The notes: a model not told the origin generated them from the letters alone. A stretch of 15,623 nt of DNA from JAPUDQ01 sp964538665 (GCA_964538665.1 CAZIEB010000020.1:1-15623); one strand, 5' to 3'; shown: positions 5,438 to 13,501, counted from the first letter of the stretch. Numbers and translations are program-made.

Positions 5438-5845
5438 ATGAAACCAGCTCTCATCATCGCAGCTATTGCACTCGTTGGGATTGGCGCAGTTACTCTAGTG
5501 CCATCTCCCCAATCACAATCAACCGAGTCAGCACAAACAGCATCCACTTCCCTGCAACAAGGAACCGTCGTGTATGATGTTCGTACACCTGAAGAATATG
5601 CAACTTCTCGAGTGGCGTCAGCCAAACTATTACCACTTGCTGATATTGAAGCGGGCGCACAACCAGAAGTCGAAAAAGATGCCCCAATCGCCCTCTACTG
5701 CCGCAGCGGCAACCGCTCGGCACAGGCAGCATCAATACTCGAACGCGCCGGTTTTACCAATGTGACCGATATGGGCGGTCTGTCTGACGTGACTCGATAC
5801 GGCCTCGTGGCCGAAAAACCCACTACGTGCGAGACTGATTGTTGA
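5438..5845 (+). CDS. Membrane-anchored extracytoplasmic rhodanese
   Basis: A 135-aa single-domain rhodanese (sulfurtransferase). An N-terminal hydrophobic segment (about 3-21) is followed by a Ser/Gln/Thr-rich linker, so the domain should sit outside the membrane, anchored or secreted. The domain starts near VVYDVRTPEEY (44-54). The active-site loop is CRSGNRS with catalytic Cys88, the six-residue CxxGxR type that handles sulfane sulfur. The usual GHIPGA motif is replaced by SRVASA. Two cysteines near the C-terminus (131, 135) are unusual. I chose ATG at 5438, preceded by AGGAA; an upstream in-frame ATG at 5414 lies too close to the promoter. It is divergent from the CstR-like repressor and overlaps the trhO 3' end by 23 bp. 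Probably moves sulfane sulfur from thiosulfate or persulfides. Confidence 0.88.
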   Translation: MKPALIIAAIALVGIGAVTLVPSPQSQSTESAQTASTSLQQGTVVYDVRTPEEYATSRVASAKLLPLADIEAGAQPEVEKDAPIALYCRSGNRSAQAASILERAGFTNVTDMGGLSDVTRYGLVAEKPTTCETDC

Positions 5846-6749
5846 TTGGCGTAGCTTGCGTCTTGGCCTGTGTCGCACAGTCAGCGGTGTGAAATAGTAG
5901 ATCAGGGTTTTTTGTGCATGATTCACATATCAGCACCAGGTCATTACACTGCGCAAATGCACAATTCTCAAAATTGCTGGTTGCTCCATGACAATGGGTG
6001 CACTCTCCTATTGTCTTGGCATGATCCGAAAACGTCACAGTCATCCGCTTATCGAAGACGCGCAGTGCTCCTTCCCAAAGGCCGTCATCACCAAATTTTT
6101 CACCGTATTTTACTATCCCGCCATCTATCTGGTAGACCTCTTTGAAACCACGTTTTTTCATCATCGCACTGATGACTTCGCAGCGAATGCCGCCGGTACA
6201 GTACGTGATAACTTTTTTGTCTTTGATGGCATCAAACTTATCGCTCTCAAGCTCCTTGATAAAATCGCGTGAAGTGCGCGTATCGGGTACGATAGCATTT
6301 TTGAATTTACCGATTTTGGCTTCGTGCTCGTTGCGACCATCAAAAAACACGACATCATCACCATACGTACGCACGAGCTCTTCGACCTGTTCAGGTTTTA
6401 GATGCGCGCCGCCGCCGACCACGCCATGCTCGTCAACATCGAACTCATCATCAGAGTTTTTAAATCCTACCAACTCTCGGCGGTGTTTGACGCTCATCCG
6501 CGGAAAATCTTCGCGCGCGCCATCGCTCCATTTAAACACCGTGTCTTTAAATGCAGGGTAAAGTTTAGTCGCTTTTACATACGCTTTCAGGTCGTCTATA
6601 TCTCCACCAACTGTGCCATTGAGCCCGTGCCGACTCACCAGTATTCTGCCGCGTAAATTGAGATTATCGCAGAGACTTTTTTGCCATAATTTTATCGCTT
6701 CAGGATCACTGAGTGGGGCGAATTTGTAGTACAGTAGGATTTTTTGCAT
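5823..6749 (-). CDS. trhO: tRNA U34 hydroxylase TrhO (rhodanese family)
   Basis: A 308-aa homologue of TrhO/YceA, which hydroxylates uridine 34 of several tRNAs to ho5U in an O2-dependent, prephenate-independent route. The N-terminal part is a ferredoxin-like domain (about 1-95, with FAPLSDPEAIK and SRHGLNGTVGG). The rhodanese domain (about 120-225) has the active-site loop YCTGGIRCE (catalytic Cys184, second Cys190). A C-terminal zinc-ribbon-like region has CTHCHG (250-255), further cysteines at 263 and 268, and CESC (275-278). The ATG at 6749 has no Shine-Dalgarno; an extended -10, TGG-TAAAAT, ends six bases before it, so the mRNA is probably leaderless. It is convergent with and overlapping the exported rhodanese, and divergent from the ABC exporter. 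Confidence 0.92.
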   Translation of the reverse strand: MQKILLYYKFAPLSDPEAIKLWQKSLCDNLNLRGRILVSRHGLNGTVGGDIDDLKAYVKATKLYPAFKDTVFKWSDGAREDFPRMSVKHRRELVGFKNSDDEFDVDEHGVVGGGAHLKPEQVEELVRTYGDDVVFFDGRNEHEAKIGKFKNAIVPDTRTSRDFIKELESDKFDAIKDKKVITYCTGGIRCEVISAMMKKRGFKEVYQIDGGIVKYGEKFGDDGLWEGALRVFDKRMTVTFSDHAKTIGECTHCHGATSNFENCAFAQCNDLVLICESCTKNPDLLFHTADCATQAKTQATPINNQSRT

Positions 6750-6755
6750 AGCTAT

Positions 6756-6764
6756 ATTTTACCA
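6756..6764 (-). promoter_or_regulatory. Extended -10 promoter of trhO
   Basis: TGG-TAAAAT on the minus strand (TAAAAT at 6761-6756), followed by six bases and then the ATG. No good -35 is seen at the usual distance. Predicted to give a leaderless transcript. Confidence 0.45.
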
Positions 6765-6781
6765 CAGAGTGAGCCACACTA

Positions 6782-6810
6782 TTGACATTTGTTGGTATAT
6801 GTGCTATTAT
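6782..6810 (+). promoter_or_regulatory. Strong promoter of the ABC exporter
   Basis: A consensus TTGACA (6782-6787), 17-nt spacer and TATTAT (6805-6810), with TGC directly before the -10 making it also extended. Transcription should begin near 6817, leaving about 110-150 nt of leader before the exporter, unlike most genes here. Confidence 0.7.
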
Positions 6811-6866
6811 TAAGTATTGACGTAGTGCCCAGCCGGGTCATATACTTGTAACCAACTTATGAACTC

Positions 6867-6926
6867 ATGCGCAGTTCCACTAAATATACAATCAACCTAA
6901 CTCAATACTATCCATTCTTACGATAG
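6867..6926 (+). CDS. Possible 19-aa leader ORF before the ABC exporter
   Basis: ATG at 6867 opens a 19-codon frame (MRSSTKYTINLTQYYPFLR) whose stop TAG (6924-6926) overlaps the AGGAG Shine-Dalgarno of the exporter. That arrangement would suit translational coupling or leader control. It lacks a Shine-Dalgarno of its own and may be chance. A second, 13-codon frame starts at 6859. Confidence 0.25.
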   Translation: MRSSTKYTINLTQYYPFLR

Positions 6927-6972
6927 GAGAACGACAATACTCAAAATATCTCGATCAGACCGTCCTGCCATC

Positions 6973-8715
6973 TTGGTCAAGGAAACATTGCAACTCTACT
7001 GGCAACAAGTCCGCCAGGATAAGCTGCGATTTTTTGTCATGCTATGCTGCATACCCCTCGCAGCGCTGCTTCTCGACACTATCGTTCCGTACTTTTTGTC
7101 TCAAGCGATTGGGACATTTGCAGATAACGACCGCACCGCGATGGCTCAGTACCTGTGGTTTGCTGGTGGGTTTGTCGCTCTCGGCGTACTTTTCAATATC
7201 ATCGGGTTCCAAGTTGCGATCCGTCATGAAGCACTCATCCGCCGACGTCTCGCTACCAGCACCCTCGATCGTCTACTTGCCAAAGACCAAGATTTTTTTG
7301 CCAACCAAAAGATCGGCGGACTCACCGGAAAATTCCTAGACTTTATCAATGCACATGTCGGGCTGCAGGACTTGTTTATTCTGCGCACGCTGTCTTTTTC
7401 GATCAATCTCATAGTGGGTCTCGCCATCATATTTAGTCACACACCACTGCTCGGATGGATATTGCTCGGACTACTGGTCGGTCTTGTCTTCCAGATCAAA
7501 TACTCGCGGATACTACGCGAGCACATTAGAGCCGAACGCAAGCGGCTGGTCAGTGAAGTCAACGGCACAATCGCCGATATATTGACCAACTATCTGACCG
7601 TCAAAACATTTGCCAAGGAGCAAAATGAGGTCACTGCCACGGACACTATCAGCGCACGCTACCAATCGGCGTATCAAAAAGATTTTATGTGGCTGTCGAT
7701 TGAGGGTACAGGGCGAATTTTGTTTGTGCAGACCATCCAGATAGTCGCGATTATCGTCATTGCGACGCTGCTCATGAACGGGACAATTGCGCTCAGTATT
7801 GCGATATTTACCGTCGCGTACTTGCAGCGACTGGCGGCGCAGCTGTTTTCACTCGGCGAAATCATCAATGGGTATGACAAATTATTCCTCCAAGCGACAC
7901 CTATGACCGAAATATTGCTCGATGCTCCACGAGTCGTTGATACGTCTGACGCGCCACTGGCTGTACGTCGTGGTGCGATACATTTCGACGATGTTAGCTA
8001 CGCCTATGCCGACGACAAATCTACCAGTGTACTATCGCACCTCACGCTTATGATTCCGGCAGGCCAAAAAATAGGACTGGTAGGCACATCAGGAGCGGGC
8101 AAAACTACTATAACGAAATTGCTGTTACGATTTGACGACATCGATAGCGGCACTATATCAATCGACAATCAGCCGATAGACAGCGTTTCGCAGCAAAGTC
8201 TCCGCAGTGCAATCGCCTATGTGCCGCAAGAGCCTTTGCTGTTCCACCGTACACTGCGCGAGAATATCGGCTACGGCAACCCCAATGCCGATGATGCGCA
8301 AATCATCGAAGCCGCCAAAAAAGCCCACGCGCTTGAGTTTATCAATCGACTACCGCAAAAATTTGCTACCATCGTCGGCGAACGCGGCGTCAAACTATCC
8401 GGCGGTCAACGCCAACGTATCGCAATTGCCCGTGCAATCCTCAAAGACGCACCGATATTAGTACTCGATGAAGCAACCAGCGCACTGGATAGTGAGAGCG
8501 AACAGCTCATCCAGCGAAGCCTCTCTGAGCTCATGAAAAACCGCACAAGTATAGTCATCGCACACCGCCTCAGTACCATCGCCAAACTTGATAGGATTAT
8601 TGTGCTAGAAGATGGCCACATCACCGAAGACGGCACTCACAGCGAGCTGCTCGCTCAAAATGGCGTGTATGCATCACTGTGGTCACACCAAAGTGGTGGA
8701 TTTATAGACGAATAA
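6973..8715 (+). CDS. ABC exporter (fused TM and ATPase), type IV
   Basis: A half-transporter of about 580 aa with a six-helix membrane domain (about 20-320) and a C-terminal ATPase, acting as a homodimer or heterodimer to export lipids, drugs or peptides; the substrate cannot be told. The ATPase has Walker A GTSGAGKTT (371-379), Q-loop VPQEPLLF (Gln419), signature LSGGQRQRIAIARA (475 on), Walker B ILVLDE with catalytic Glu500, D-loop SALD and switch His531. The frame has no ATG or GTG near its start. TTG at 6973 is the first conventional start but has no Shine-Dalgarno. AGGAG at 6925-6929 instead lies seven bases before an in-frame ATA at 6937, which would add 12 residues. The frame is open back to a stop at 6898-6900. 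Confidence 0.92.
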   Translation: MVKETLQLYWQQVRQDKLRFFVMLCCIPLAALLLDTIVPYFLSQAIGTFADNDRTAMAQYLWFAGGFVALGVLFNIIGFQVAIRHEALIRRRLATSTLDRLLAKDQDFFANQKIGGLTGKFLDFINAHVGLQDLFILRTLSFSINLIVGLAIIFSHTPLLGWILLGLLVGLVFQIKYSRILREHIRAERKRLVSEVNGTIADILTNYLTVKTFAKEQNEVTATDTISARYQSAYQKDFMWLSIEGTGRILFVQTIQIVAIIVIATLLMNGTIALSIAIFTVAYLQRLAAQLFSLGEIINGYDKLFLQATPMTEILLDAPRVVDTSDAPLAVRRGAIHFDDVSYAYADDKSTSVLSHLTLMIPAGQKIGLVGTSGAGKTTITKLLLRFDDIDSGTISIDNQPIDSVSQQSLRSAIAYVPQEPLLFHRTLRENIGYGNPNADDAQIIEAAKKAHALEFINRLPQKFATIVGERGVKLSGGQRQRIAIARAILKDAPILVLDEATSALDSESEQLIQRSLSELMKNRTSIVIAHRLSTIAKLDRIIVLEDGHITEDGTHSELLAQNGVYASLWSHQSGGFIDE

Positions 8716-8747
8716 AAAACCGACGGCGATGATGCGCCGCCAGTTTT
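8713..8747. terminator. Bidirectional terminator between ABC exporter and rplY
   Basis: CGGCG (8724-8728) and CGCCG (8735-8739) form a hairpin between two convergent genes. On the minus strand it is followed by a run of T (from AAAAAA at 8714-8719). On the plus strand TTTT at 8743-8746 follows. The stronger direction is minus, ending rplY. Confidence 0.65.
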
Positions 8748-8763
8748 CGCATTTGAGTGTTGG

Positions 8764-9507
8764 CTATTCGCCAGATTTTTCTTTTGGTGTGTCGCTATCA
8801 CTCTTTTCGGTTTGACTGCCCTCTTCGGCGCCGTTTTCGGCTTCTACTTCAGATTCATCCTGAGCGTCTCCGCCAGTAGAATCGTTGGCAGCCTGGAGTG
8901 CGCTCGGCTCCCAGACACTTGCGACTAGCTGATCCATAACTCCGCTGCGTTCTTCCTCGCCAAACTCGTCACCCTGGCCGTCATCATTGTCGATGATTTC
9001 TACATTCTCGGGAACGGCAATGTCGCTTACGAGTACTCGCTCACCAGCTTCTTTGAGATGAAGTATTGAGACTTCAAGTGCTTCTGGCAAGTCCATAGGC
9101 AGCGCCTTGACCTCGATCTTGTCGAGATTTTGCAAGATGATAAGACCTGATTTTTCGGCTTCGCTCTCGCCTTCACCGACCAAACGAATCGGCACTTCAG
9201 CATCAACTGGCTGGTTTTGGCGGACTGCGTGAAATGAGACGTGGTTGATGCGGCGTTTGACATTGTCTACTTCAACATCTTTGATCATGGCGATTTTTTT
9301 CTTGCCATCAACGGTGAGGTGGACAGGCGCATGTTTGCCTGCTGCTGAGTATACTTTGCCCATCATGACTTGGTCGACCTGCGCGCTGACAGGTTCGATG
9401 CCTGGTCCATAGACTACGACAGGCACGATACCGTCGCGGCGCAACTGTTTAACTTTTTTACCATGAGCTGTTCGCTCATCTAGTGTAAGAGTAATCTTAT
9501 CTCCCAT
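8764..9507 (-). CDS. rplY: 50S ribosomal protein L25 (Ctc/TL5 type)
   Basis: A 247-aa L25 of the two-domain Ctc/TL5 type, which binds 5S rRNA in the large subunit's central protuberance. The N-terminal L25 domain (about 1-90) has ERTAHGKKVKQLRRDGIVPVVVYG and later HVSFHAV. The C-terminal TL5 domain (about 95-185) contains VPIRLVGEGESE and LPMDLPEALEVSI. Residues about 195-247 form a low-complexity tail rich in Glu, Asp, Ser and Gly, longer than in most homologues. The ATG at 9507 has a strong AAAGGAG site. A TATAAT stands upstream (9563-9558), giving a leader of about 44 nt, so this gene, unlike many neighbours, uses a Shine-Dalgarno leader. It is convergent with the ABC exporter. Confidence 0.93.
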   Translation of the reverse strand: MGDKITLTLDERTAHGKKVKQLRRDGIVPVVVYGPGIEPVSAQVDQVMMGKVYSAAGKHAPVHLTVDGKKKIAMIKDVEVDNVKRRINHVSFHAVRQNQPVDAEVPIRLVGEGESEAEKSGLIILQNLDKIEVKALPMDLPEALEVSILHLKEAGERVLVSDIAVPENVEIIDNDDGQGDEFGEEERSGVMDQLVASVWEPSALQAANDSTGGDAQDESEVEAENGAEEGSQTEKSDSDTPKEKSGE

Positions 9508-9557
9508 TTCTCTTCTCCTTTCATAGAGAATACCCGTTCGGAGGTATGTTGTTTGTA

Positions 9558-9563
9558 ATTATA
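9558..9563 (-). promoter_or_regulatory. -10 box of rplY
   Basis: TATAAT on the minus strand, 50 nt before the rplY ATG. No clear -35 is visible. The rest of 9508-9616 carries the Shine-Dalgarno of rplY and the -10 of the divergent VTT gene. Confidence 0.45.
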
Positions 9564-9598
9564 GTATTTTACCATAGGATAGAGATATTTTCCAGCGG

Positions 9599-9607
9599 TG
9601 CTACAAT
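9599..9607 (+). promoter_or_regulatory. Extended -10 promoter of the VTT-domain gene
   Basis: TGC-TACAAT is an extended -10 element nine bases before the ATG at 9617. The leader would be two or three bases at most, and there is no Shine-Dalgarno. Confidence 0.45.
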
Positions 9608-9616
9608 TATAGAGCT

Positions 9617-10288
9617 ATGAAAAAACCTCCAACCGCACCTGACTACGAGTCATTCGATGATACAAAACCTGGCCTCAAATTCCTTGACCTCCTCGCAGCC
9701 CCGCGACGATGGATACGACGAATGTATCGATGGGTTGTTGGCTGGGCCGAAAAACCGCAAGCCGAAAAAGCTCTGGCTGGACTAAGTTTTGCCGAAAGCT
9801 CATTCTTCCCGATACCTCCCGATCCACTGCTCATCGCAATGGTGACCGCTCGCCCAAAAAAATGGCTACGGCTTGCAACAATCACCACACTTGCTTCTGT
9901 CGCGGGAGGATTGTTGGGCTATCTCATCGGGTTTCTCGCTATCACCGCCGTCATGCCGATTATCATCCAAGTAGGTTACGAAGAGGCATATTACTCGGCG
10001 GTTGAATGGTTTGCCCGGTACGGCGCTCTCGCAGTCATCGTGGCAGGGTTTACACCTATACCGTATAAAGTCTTTACTATCGCGGGCGGTGCCGCCAATA
10101 TGTTCCTGCCGGTATTTATCATTGGCTCATTTATCGGTCGTGGTGGAAGATTTTATCTCGTAGCATTCCTGATGCATAATCTCGGTCGTCGCTACAAAGA
10201 CAAGATAGAGAAATACATCGACATCTTAGGGTTTGCCTTCATTGCGCTGCTGGTGCTCGGGTTTGTAGTGATTCGCTACGGCTTGTAG
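9617..10288 (+). CDS. YqaA/DedA-like VTT-domain membrane protein
   Basis: A 223-aa integral membrane protein of the SNARE-associated/VTT superfamily, YqaA-like branch. Members of the wider DedA group move lipid carriers such as undecaprenyl phosphate across the membrane; whether this branch does so is unknown. Visible are the re-entrant-type motif ESSFFPIPPDPLLIAM (about 61-76), a Gly-rich helix with GGLLGYLIGF, the second motif GFTPIPYKVFTIAGG with the Pro-rich hairpin and Lys, and basic RRYKDK before the last TM helix (about 200-220). The N-terminal 45 residues are soluble. The start ATG has no Shine-Dalgarno. The gene ends 13 bp from the convergent uvrA end. Confidence 0.85.
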   Translation: MKKPPTAPDYESFDDTKPGLKFLDLLAAPRRWIRRMYRWVVGWAEKPQAEKALAGLSFAESSFFPIPPDPLLIAMVTARPKKWLRLATITTLASVAGGLLGYLIGFLAITAVMPIIIQVGYEEAYYSAVEWFARYGALAVIVAGFTPIPYKVFTIAGGAANMFLPVFIIGSFIGRGGRFYLVAFLMHNLGRRYKDKIEKYIDILGFAFIALLVLGFVVIRYGL

Positions 10289-10301
10289 CATCGTCGCAAT
10301 A

Positions 10302-13124
10302 CTACGATTTCTTTTTGAGCAAGGATGCCAGATATTGTCCTGTGAAGCTATCCGATGATTTTGCGATAGTCTCAGGAGTACCCGATGCGACGATTTGACC
10401 ACCATTGAGACCGCCCTCAGGGCCCATATCGACAACCCAGTCGGCTGATTTGATGACATCAAGGTTGTGTTCGATAATTATCATGCTGTTACCCGTCGCA
10501 ACCAATGCCTGCAGGACGTGTAGTAGTTTGTGCACATCGGCAGCGTGCAATCCTGTTGTCGGCTCATCGAGGATGTAGAGCGTCTTACCGGTCGCGCGGC
10601 GGCTAAGCTCTGTCGCGAGTTTGATGCGCTGTGCCTCCCCACCCGAAAAGGTCGTCGCCGGTTGGCCAAGTGTGATATAGCCGAGCCCTACTTCGACGAG
10701 AGTATCCATTTTTTTCTTGATGCTTGGAACATTTTCAAAAAATGCTGCAGCTTGCTCGACCGTCATATGCAACACGTCTGATATTGTCTTATCTTTATAG
10801 GTAATTTCTAGCGCCTCACGATTGTACCGTTTGCCGTGACAGACTTCACAGTCGACGTAGACGTCTGGCAAGAAATGCATTTCAATCTTGATAACACCAT
10901 CACCCTGACAGTTCTCGCAGCGACCGCCGCGGACATTGAAACTAAACCGACCGGCTTTGTAGCCCCTAATATTTGCTTCTGGAGTATTTGCAAACAATTC
11001 ACGAATAGCGGTAAACACACCTGTATATGTGGCCGGGTTGCTGCGAGGCGTACGACCGATTGGCGACTGGTCTATCACGATAACTTTGTCGAGGTGTTCT
11101 ATGCCCTGGATATCGTCGTGAGATCCTGCAACTTCATGCGCACGATTGAGTCGAGTGGCGAGTTCTTTGGCAATGATATCGTTGACGAGCGTACTTTTGC
11201 CAGAGCCACTCACGCCACTGACGACCGCGAGAAGACCGAGAGGAAACTCAACGGAAATATTCTTCAAGTTGTGTTCGCGAGCACCAATCACTGACAGTAC
11301 ATTGCCATTACCCGAACGACGTTTTTTGGGCACTGGGATGGCGAGTTGCCCACTCAAATACTGACCGGTGATACTCGAGGGTTGTGCGGCAACTTCTGCA
11401 GGTGTCCCTGATGCGCAGACTTGTCCACCATGGACGCCAGCCCCCGGACCAATATCCAATAAGAAATCCGCGCTGCGTATGGTATCTTCATCATGCTCAA
11501 CAACGAGCACTGTATTGCCAAGATCGCGCAGGTGCTTTAGTGTCGCAATCAGTTTGTCATTATCACGCTGGTGCAACCCTATCGAAGGCTCATCAAGCAC
11601 ATACAGCACACCCTGAAGCCCCGAGCCAATTTGCGTCGCTAGACGGATTCGCTGCGCCTCACCTCCGCTGAGTGTATTGGCGGCACGACCAAGCTCTAGA
11701 TAGCTCAATCCTACATCGTGCATAAACCCGAGGCGTGCATTTATTTCGCGGAGTATTTGATGCGCGATTGTCGTTTCTTTTTCGTTGAGCTTCAGGTCGT
11801 GGCGGAACAACTGCAATGCATCGTCGACGCTCAGGCTGACAACATCCATAATCGAAAGTTTGTGTACCGTGACTGCGAGCACTTCGGGCTTGAGTCGTGC
11901 ACCTTTGCAGGTATAACATTCTCGCTCTCGCATAAATCGTTCGATATCGCGTCGCATAAAATCACTGTCGGTCTCTTTGTGACGGCGCTCGAGATTTGGG
12001 ATGACGCCCTCGTATGTGGTATCAAAATGCCGACCCATACTGAGCCGCACAGAGTATTTTTGCGCACCAGTGCCATAGAGAATTTTTTGGATAACATCAT
12101 CAGGTAACGTCTTTACTGGGTCGTGAATGCTAAAGCCGTGCGCATCGCCGACTGCTGCGAGTTTTTTCATATACCACGCATCAGAATTGATTCGATTGAA
12201 AGGTCGCAGCGCACCTTCGGCAATTGTTAGGTTTGGGTTGAATACCAACTCTGGGTCAACTTCAAGCCGACTGCCAAGCCCCGTACATGTCGGACATGCC
12301 CCGAACGGACTATTAAAACTAAACAGCCTCGGTTCGAGTTCGGGTATGGCAACATCGGGGTGATTGACACACGCGTACCGCTGCGAAAACACATGCTCAT
12401 CTCCCGAATCAGCATCGACGACAAATAACACTCCTTCGGCGAGCTGTAGCCCTTGCTCAACGGATTGCGCAATTCGACTTTGGGAAGATTCATCGTTGAC
12501 GAGGCGATCGACAATAATTTCTATGCTGTGCTTGTATTTTTTGTCCAGCTCGGGAAACTCGTCGAGCGCATAGACTACGCCATCGACACGAGCACGCGCG
12601 AAGCCTTGCTTGGAAAACTGTTCAGGGATATGTGCAAATTCGCCTTTTTTTTGCTGCACAATCGGCGCGAGTAGTAGTAGGCGCTTACCGTCTCCCAGCG
12701 CACGAATTTTGTCGACTATCGCCTGAGGAGTTTGTTTTGCAACCGGCTCGTGGCAAATGGGACAGTGCGGGATACCGATACGGGCGTACAACAAACGTAG
12801 ATAATCATAAATCTCAGTGACAGTCGCCACCGTGCTGCGCGGATTTCGACTGGTGGATTTTTGATCGATAGAAATTGCCGGGCTTAGTCCATCTATTTGG
12901 TCAACGTCTGGCTTTTCCATAAGACCCAAAAATTGTCGTGCATAGCTACTTAGACTCTCGACATAGCGTCGCTGACCCTCGGCATAAATCGTATCAAATG
13001 CGAGCGATGACTTACCCGAACCACTCAGCCCGGTGATTACCACAAACTTATCTCGCGGCAGTTCTACCGTGATGTTCTTGAGGTTGTGTTCCCGTGCTCC
13101 CGTAACTCGAATAACGTTCGACAT
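10302..13124 (-). CDS. uvrA: Excinuclease ABC subunit A
   Basis: UvrA, 940 aa, full family length. It is the dimeric damage-recognition ATPase of nucleotide excision repair and loads UvrB. Two ABC modules are seen. The first has Walker A GLSGSGKSS (32-40), signature LSGGEAQ (485-491) and Walker B VLYVLDEP. The second has Walker A GVSGSGKST (637-645), signature FSGGEAQ (826-832) and Walker B LYILDEP. Zinc sites are CPIC (121-124) and CPTC (277-280) in the first half, and CENC (736-739) with CEVC (759-762) forming the DNA-binding zinc module of the second. The ATG at 13124 has no Shine-Dalgarno; an extended -10, TGG-TATAAT, ends eight bases upstream. It is divergent from the PGPGW gene and 7 kb from uvrC, not in operon with it. 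Confidence 0.97.
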   Translation of the reverse strand: MSNVIRVTGAREHNLKNITVELPRDKFVVITGLSGSGKSSLAFDTIYAEGQRRYVESLSSYARQFLGLMEKPDVDQIDGLSPAISIDQKSTSRNPRSTVATVTEIYDYLRLLYARIGIPHCPICHEPVAKQTPQAIVDKIRALGDGKRLLLLAPIVQQKKGEFAHIPEQFSKQGFARARVDGVVYALDEFPELDKKYKHSIEIIVDRLVNDESSQSRIAQSVEQGLQLAEGVLFVVDADSGDEHVFSQRYACVNHPDVAIPELEPRLFSFNSPFGACPTCTGLGSRLEVDPELVFNPNLTIAEGALRPFNRINSDAWYMKKLAAVGDAHGFSIHDPVKTLPDDVIQKILYGTGAQKYSVRLSMGRHFDTTYEGVIPNLERRHKETDSDFMRRDIERFMRERECYTCKGARLKPEVLAVTVHKLSIMDVVSLSVDDALQLFRHDLKLNEKETTIAHQILREINARLGFMHDVGLSYLELGRAANTLSGGEAQRIRLATQIGSGLQGVLYVLDEPSIGLHQRDNDKLIATLKHLRDLGNTVLVVEHDEDTIRSADFLLDIGPGAGVHGGQVCASGTPAEVAAQPSSITGQYLSGQLAIPVPKKRRSGNGNVLSVIGAREHNLKNISVEFPLGLLAVVSGVSGSGKSTLVNDIIAKELATRLNRAHEVAGSHDDIQGIEHLDKVIVIDQSPIGRTPRSNPATYTGVFTAIRELFANTPEANIRGYKAGRFSFNVRGGRCENCQGDGVIKIEMHFLPDVYVDCEVCHGKRYNREALEITYKDKTISDVLHMTVEQAAAFFENVPSIKKKMDTLVEVGLGYITLGQPATTFSGGEAQRIKLATELSRRATGKTLYILDEPTTGLHAADVHKLLHVLQALVATGNSMIIIEHNLDVIKSADWVVDMGPEGGLNGGQIVASGTPETIAKSSDSFTGQYLASLLKKKS

Positions 13125-13132
13125 ATCGATGC

Positions 13133-13141
13133 ATTATACCA
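13133..13141 (-). promoter_or_regulatory. Extended -10 promoter of uvrA
   Basis: TGG-TATAAT on the minus strand: perfect -10 (13138-13133) with TGN extension, eight bases before the uvrA ATG. The predicted leader is at most two bases. No LexA-type operator is recognised between 13125 and 13180. Confidence 0.55.
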
Positions 13142-13165
13142 TAATTCACCCCAGTTAGTCACGAC

Positions 13166-13174
13166 TGATATACT
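13166..13174 (+). promoter_or_regulatory. Extended -10 promoter of the PGPGW gene
   Basis: TGA-TATACT (TATACT 13169-13174) is followed by six bases and the ATG at 13181, so transcription should start at the start codon. No Shine-Dalgarno is seen. Confidence 0.5.
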
Positions 13175-13180
13175 AGATAT

Positions 13181-13501
13181 ATGAAGTGGTTGAAGCACAA
13201 ATGGAATCGCACACCTCACCATATTCGGCGCCCTGTCGTATTTACGATTGGATGGATTGTGATTATTATTTCTGGCTCCATCGGCTGGCTACCAGGCCCT
13301 GGCGGCATTCCACTGTTTTTACTGGGAGTGGCAATCCTGTCCACAGAATTTGAATGGGCTGATAGAGTCAAGCAGTTTTTTCTTGGATTGGTGCTACAAT
13401 TCGGGGCATGGTATCGACAAAATCGTGCACTCGGAAGAGCTGTTATTGCCTCTTGGCTACTTATCAGCATCTCGATTGCGTATATGGTAATTAATACTTA
13501 G
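13181..13501 (+). CDS. PGPGW-type small membrane protein
   Basis: A 106-aa protein of the PGPGW/TIGR02611-like family, function unknown. It has a basic N-terminus, one TM helix (about 20-38), the family core WLPGPGGIPLFLLGVAIL forming a second hydrophobic stretch, an amphipathic segment STEFEWADRVKQFFLG, and a third hydrophobic segment near the C-terminus (about 87-103). ATG at 13181 follows an extended -10 by six bases. It is divergent from uvrA and followed after 66 nt by another small membrane protein on the same strand with its own promoter. Confidence 0.8.
   Translation: MKWLKHKWNRTPHHIRRPVVFTIGWIVIIISGSIGWLPGPGGIPLFLLGVAILSTEFEWADRVKQFFLGLVLQFGAWYRQNRALGRAVIASWLLISISIAYMVINT

Noticed and set aside
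5386..5625. 80-residue extension of the repressor frame
   Set aside because: It is antisense to the rhodanese gene and crosses the promoter; the family fold starts at the ATG at 5385.
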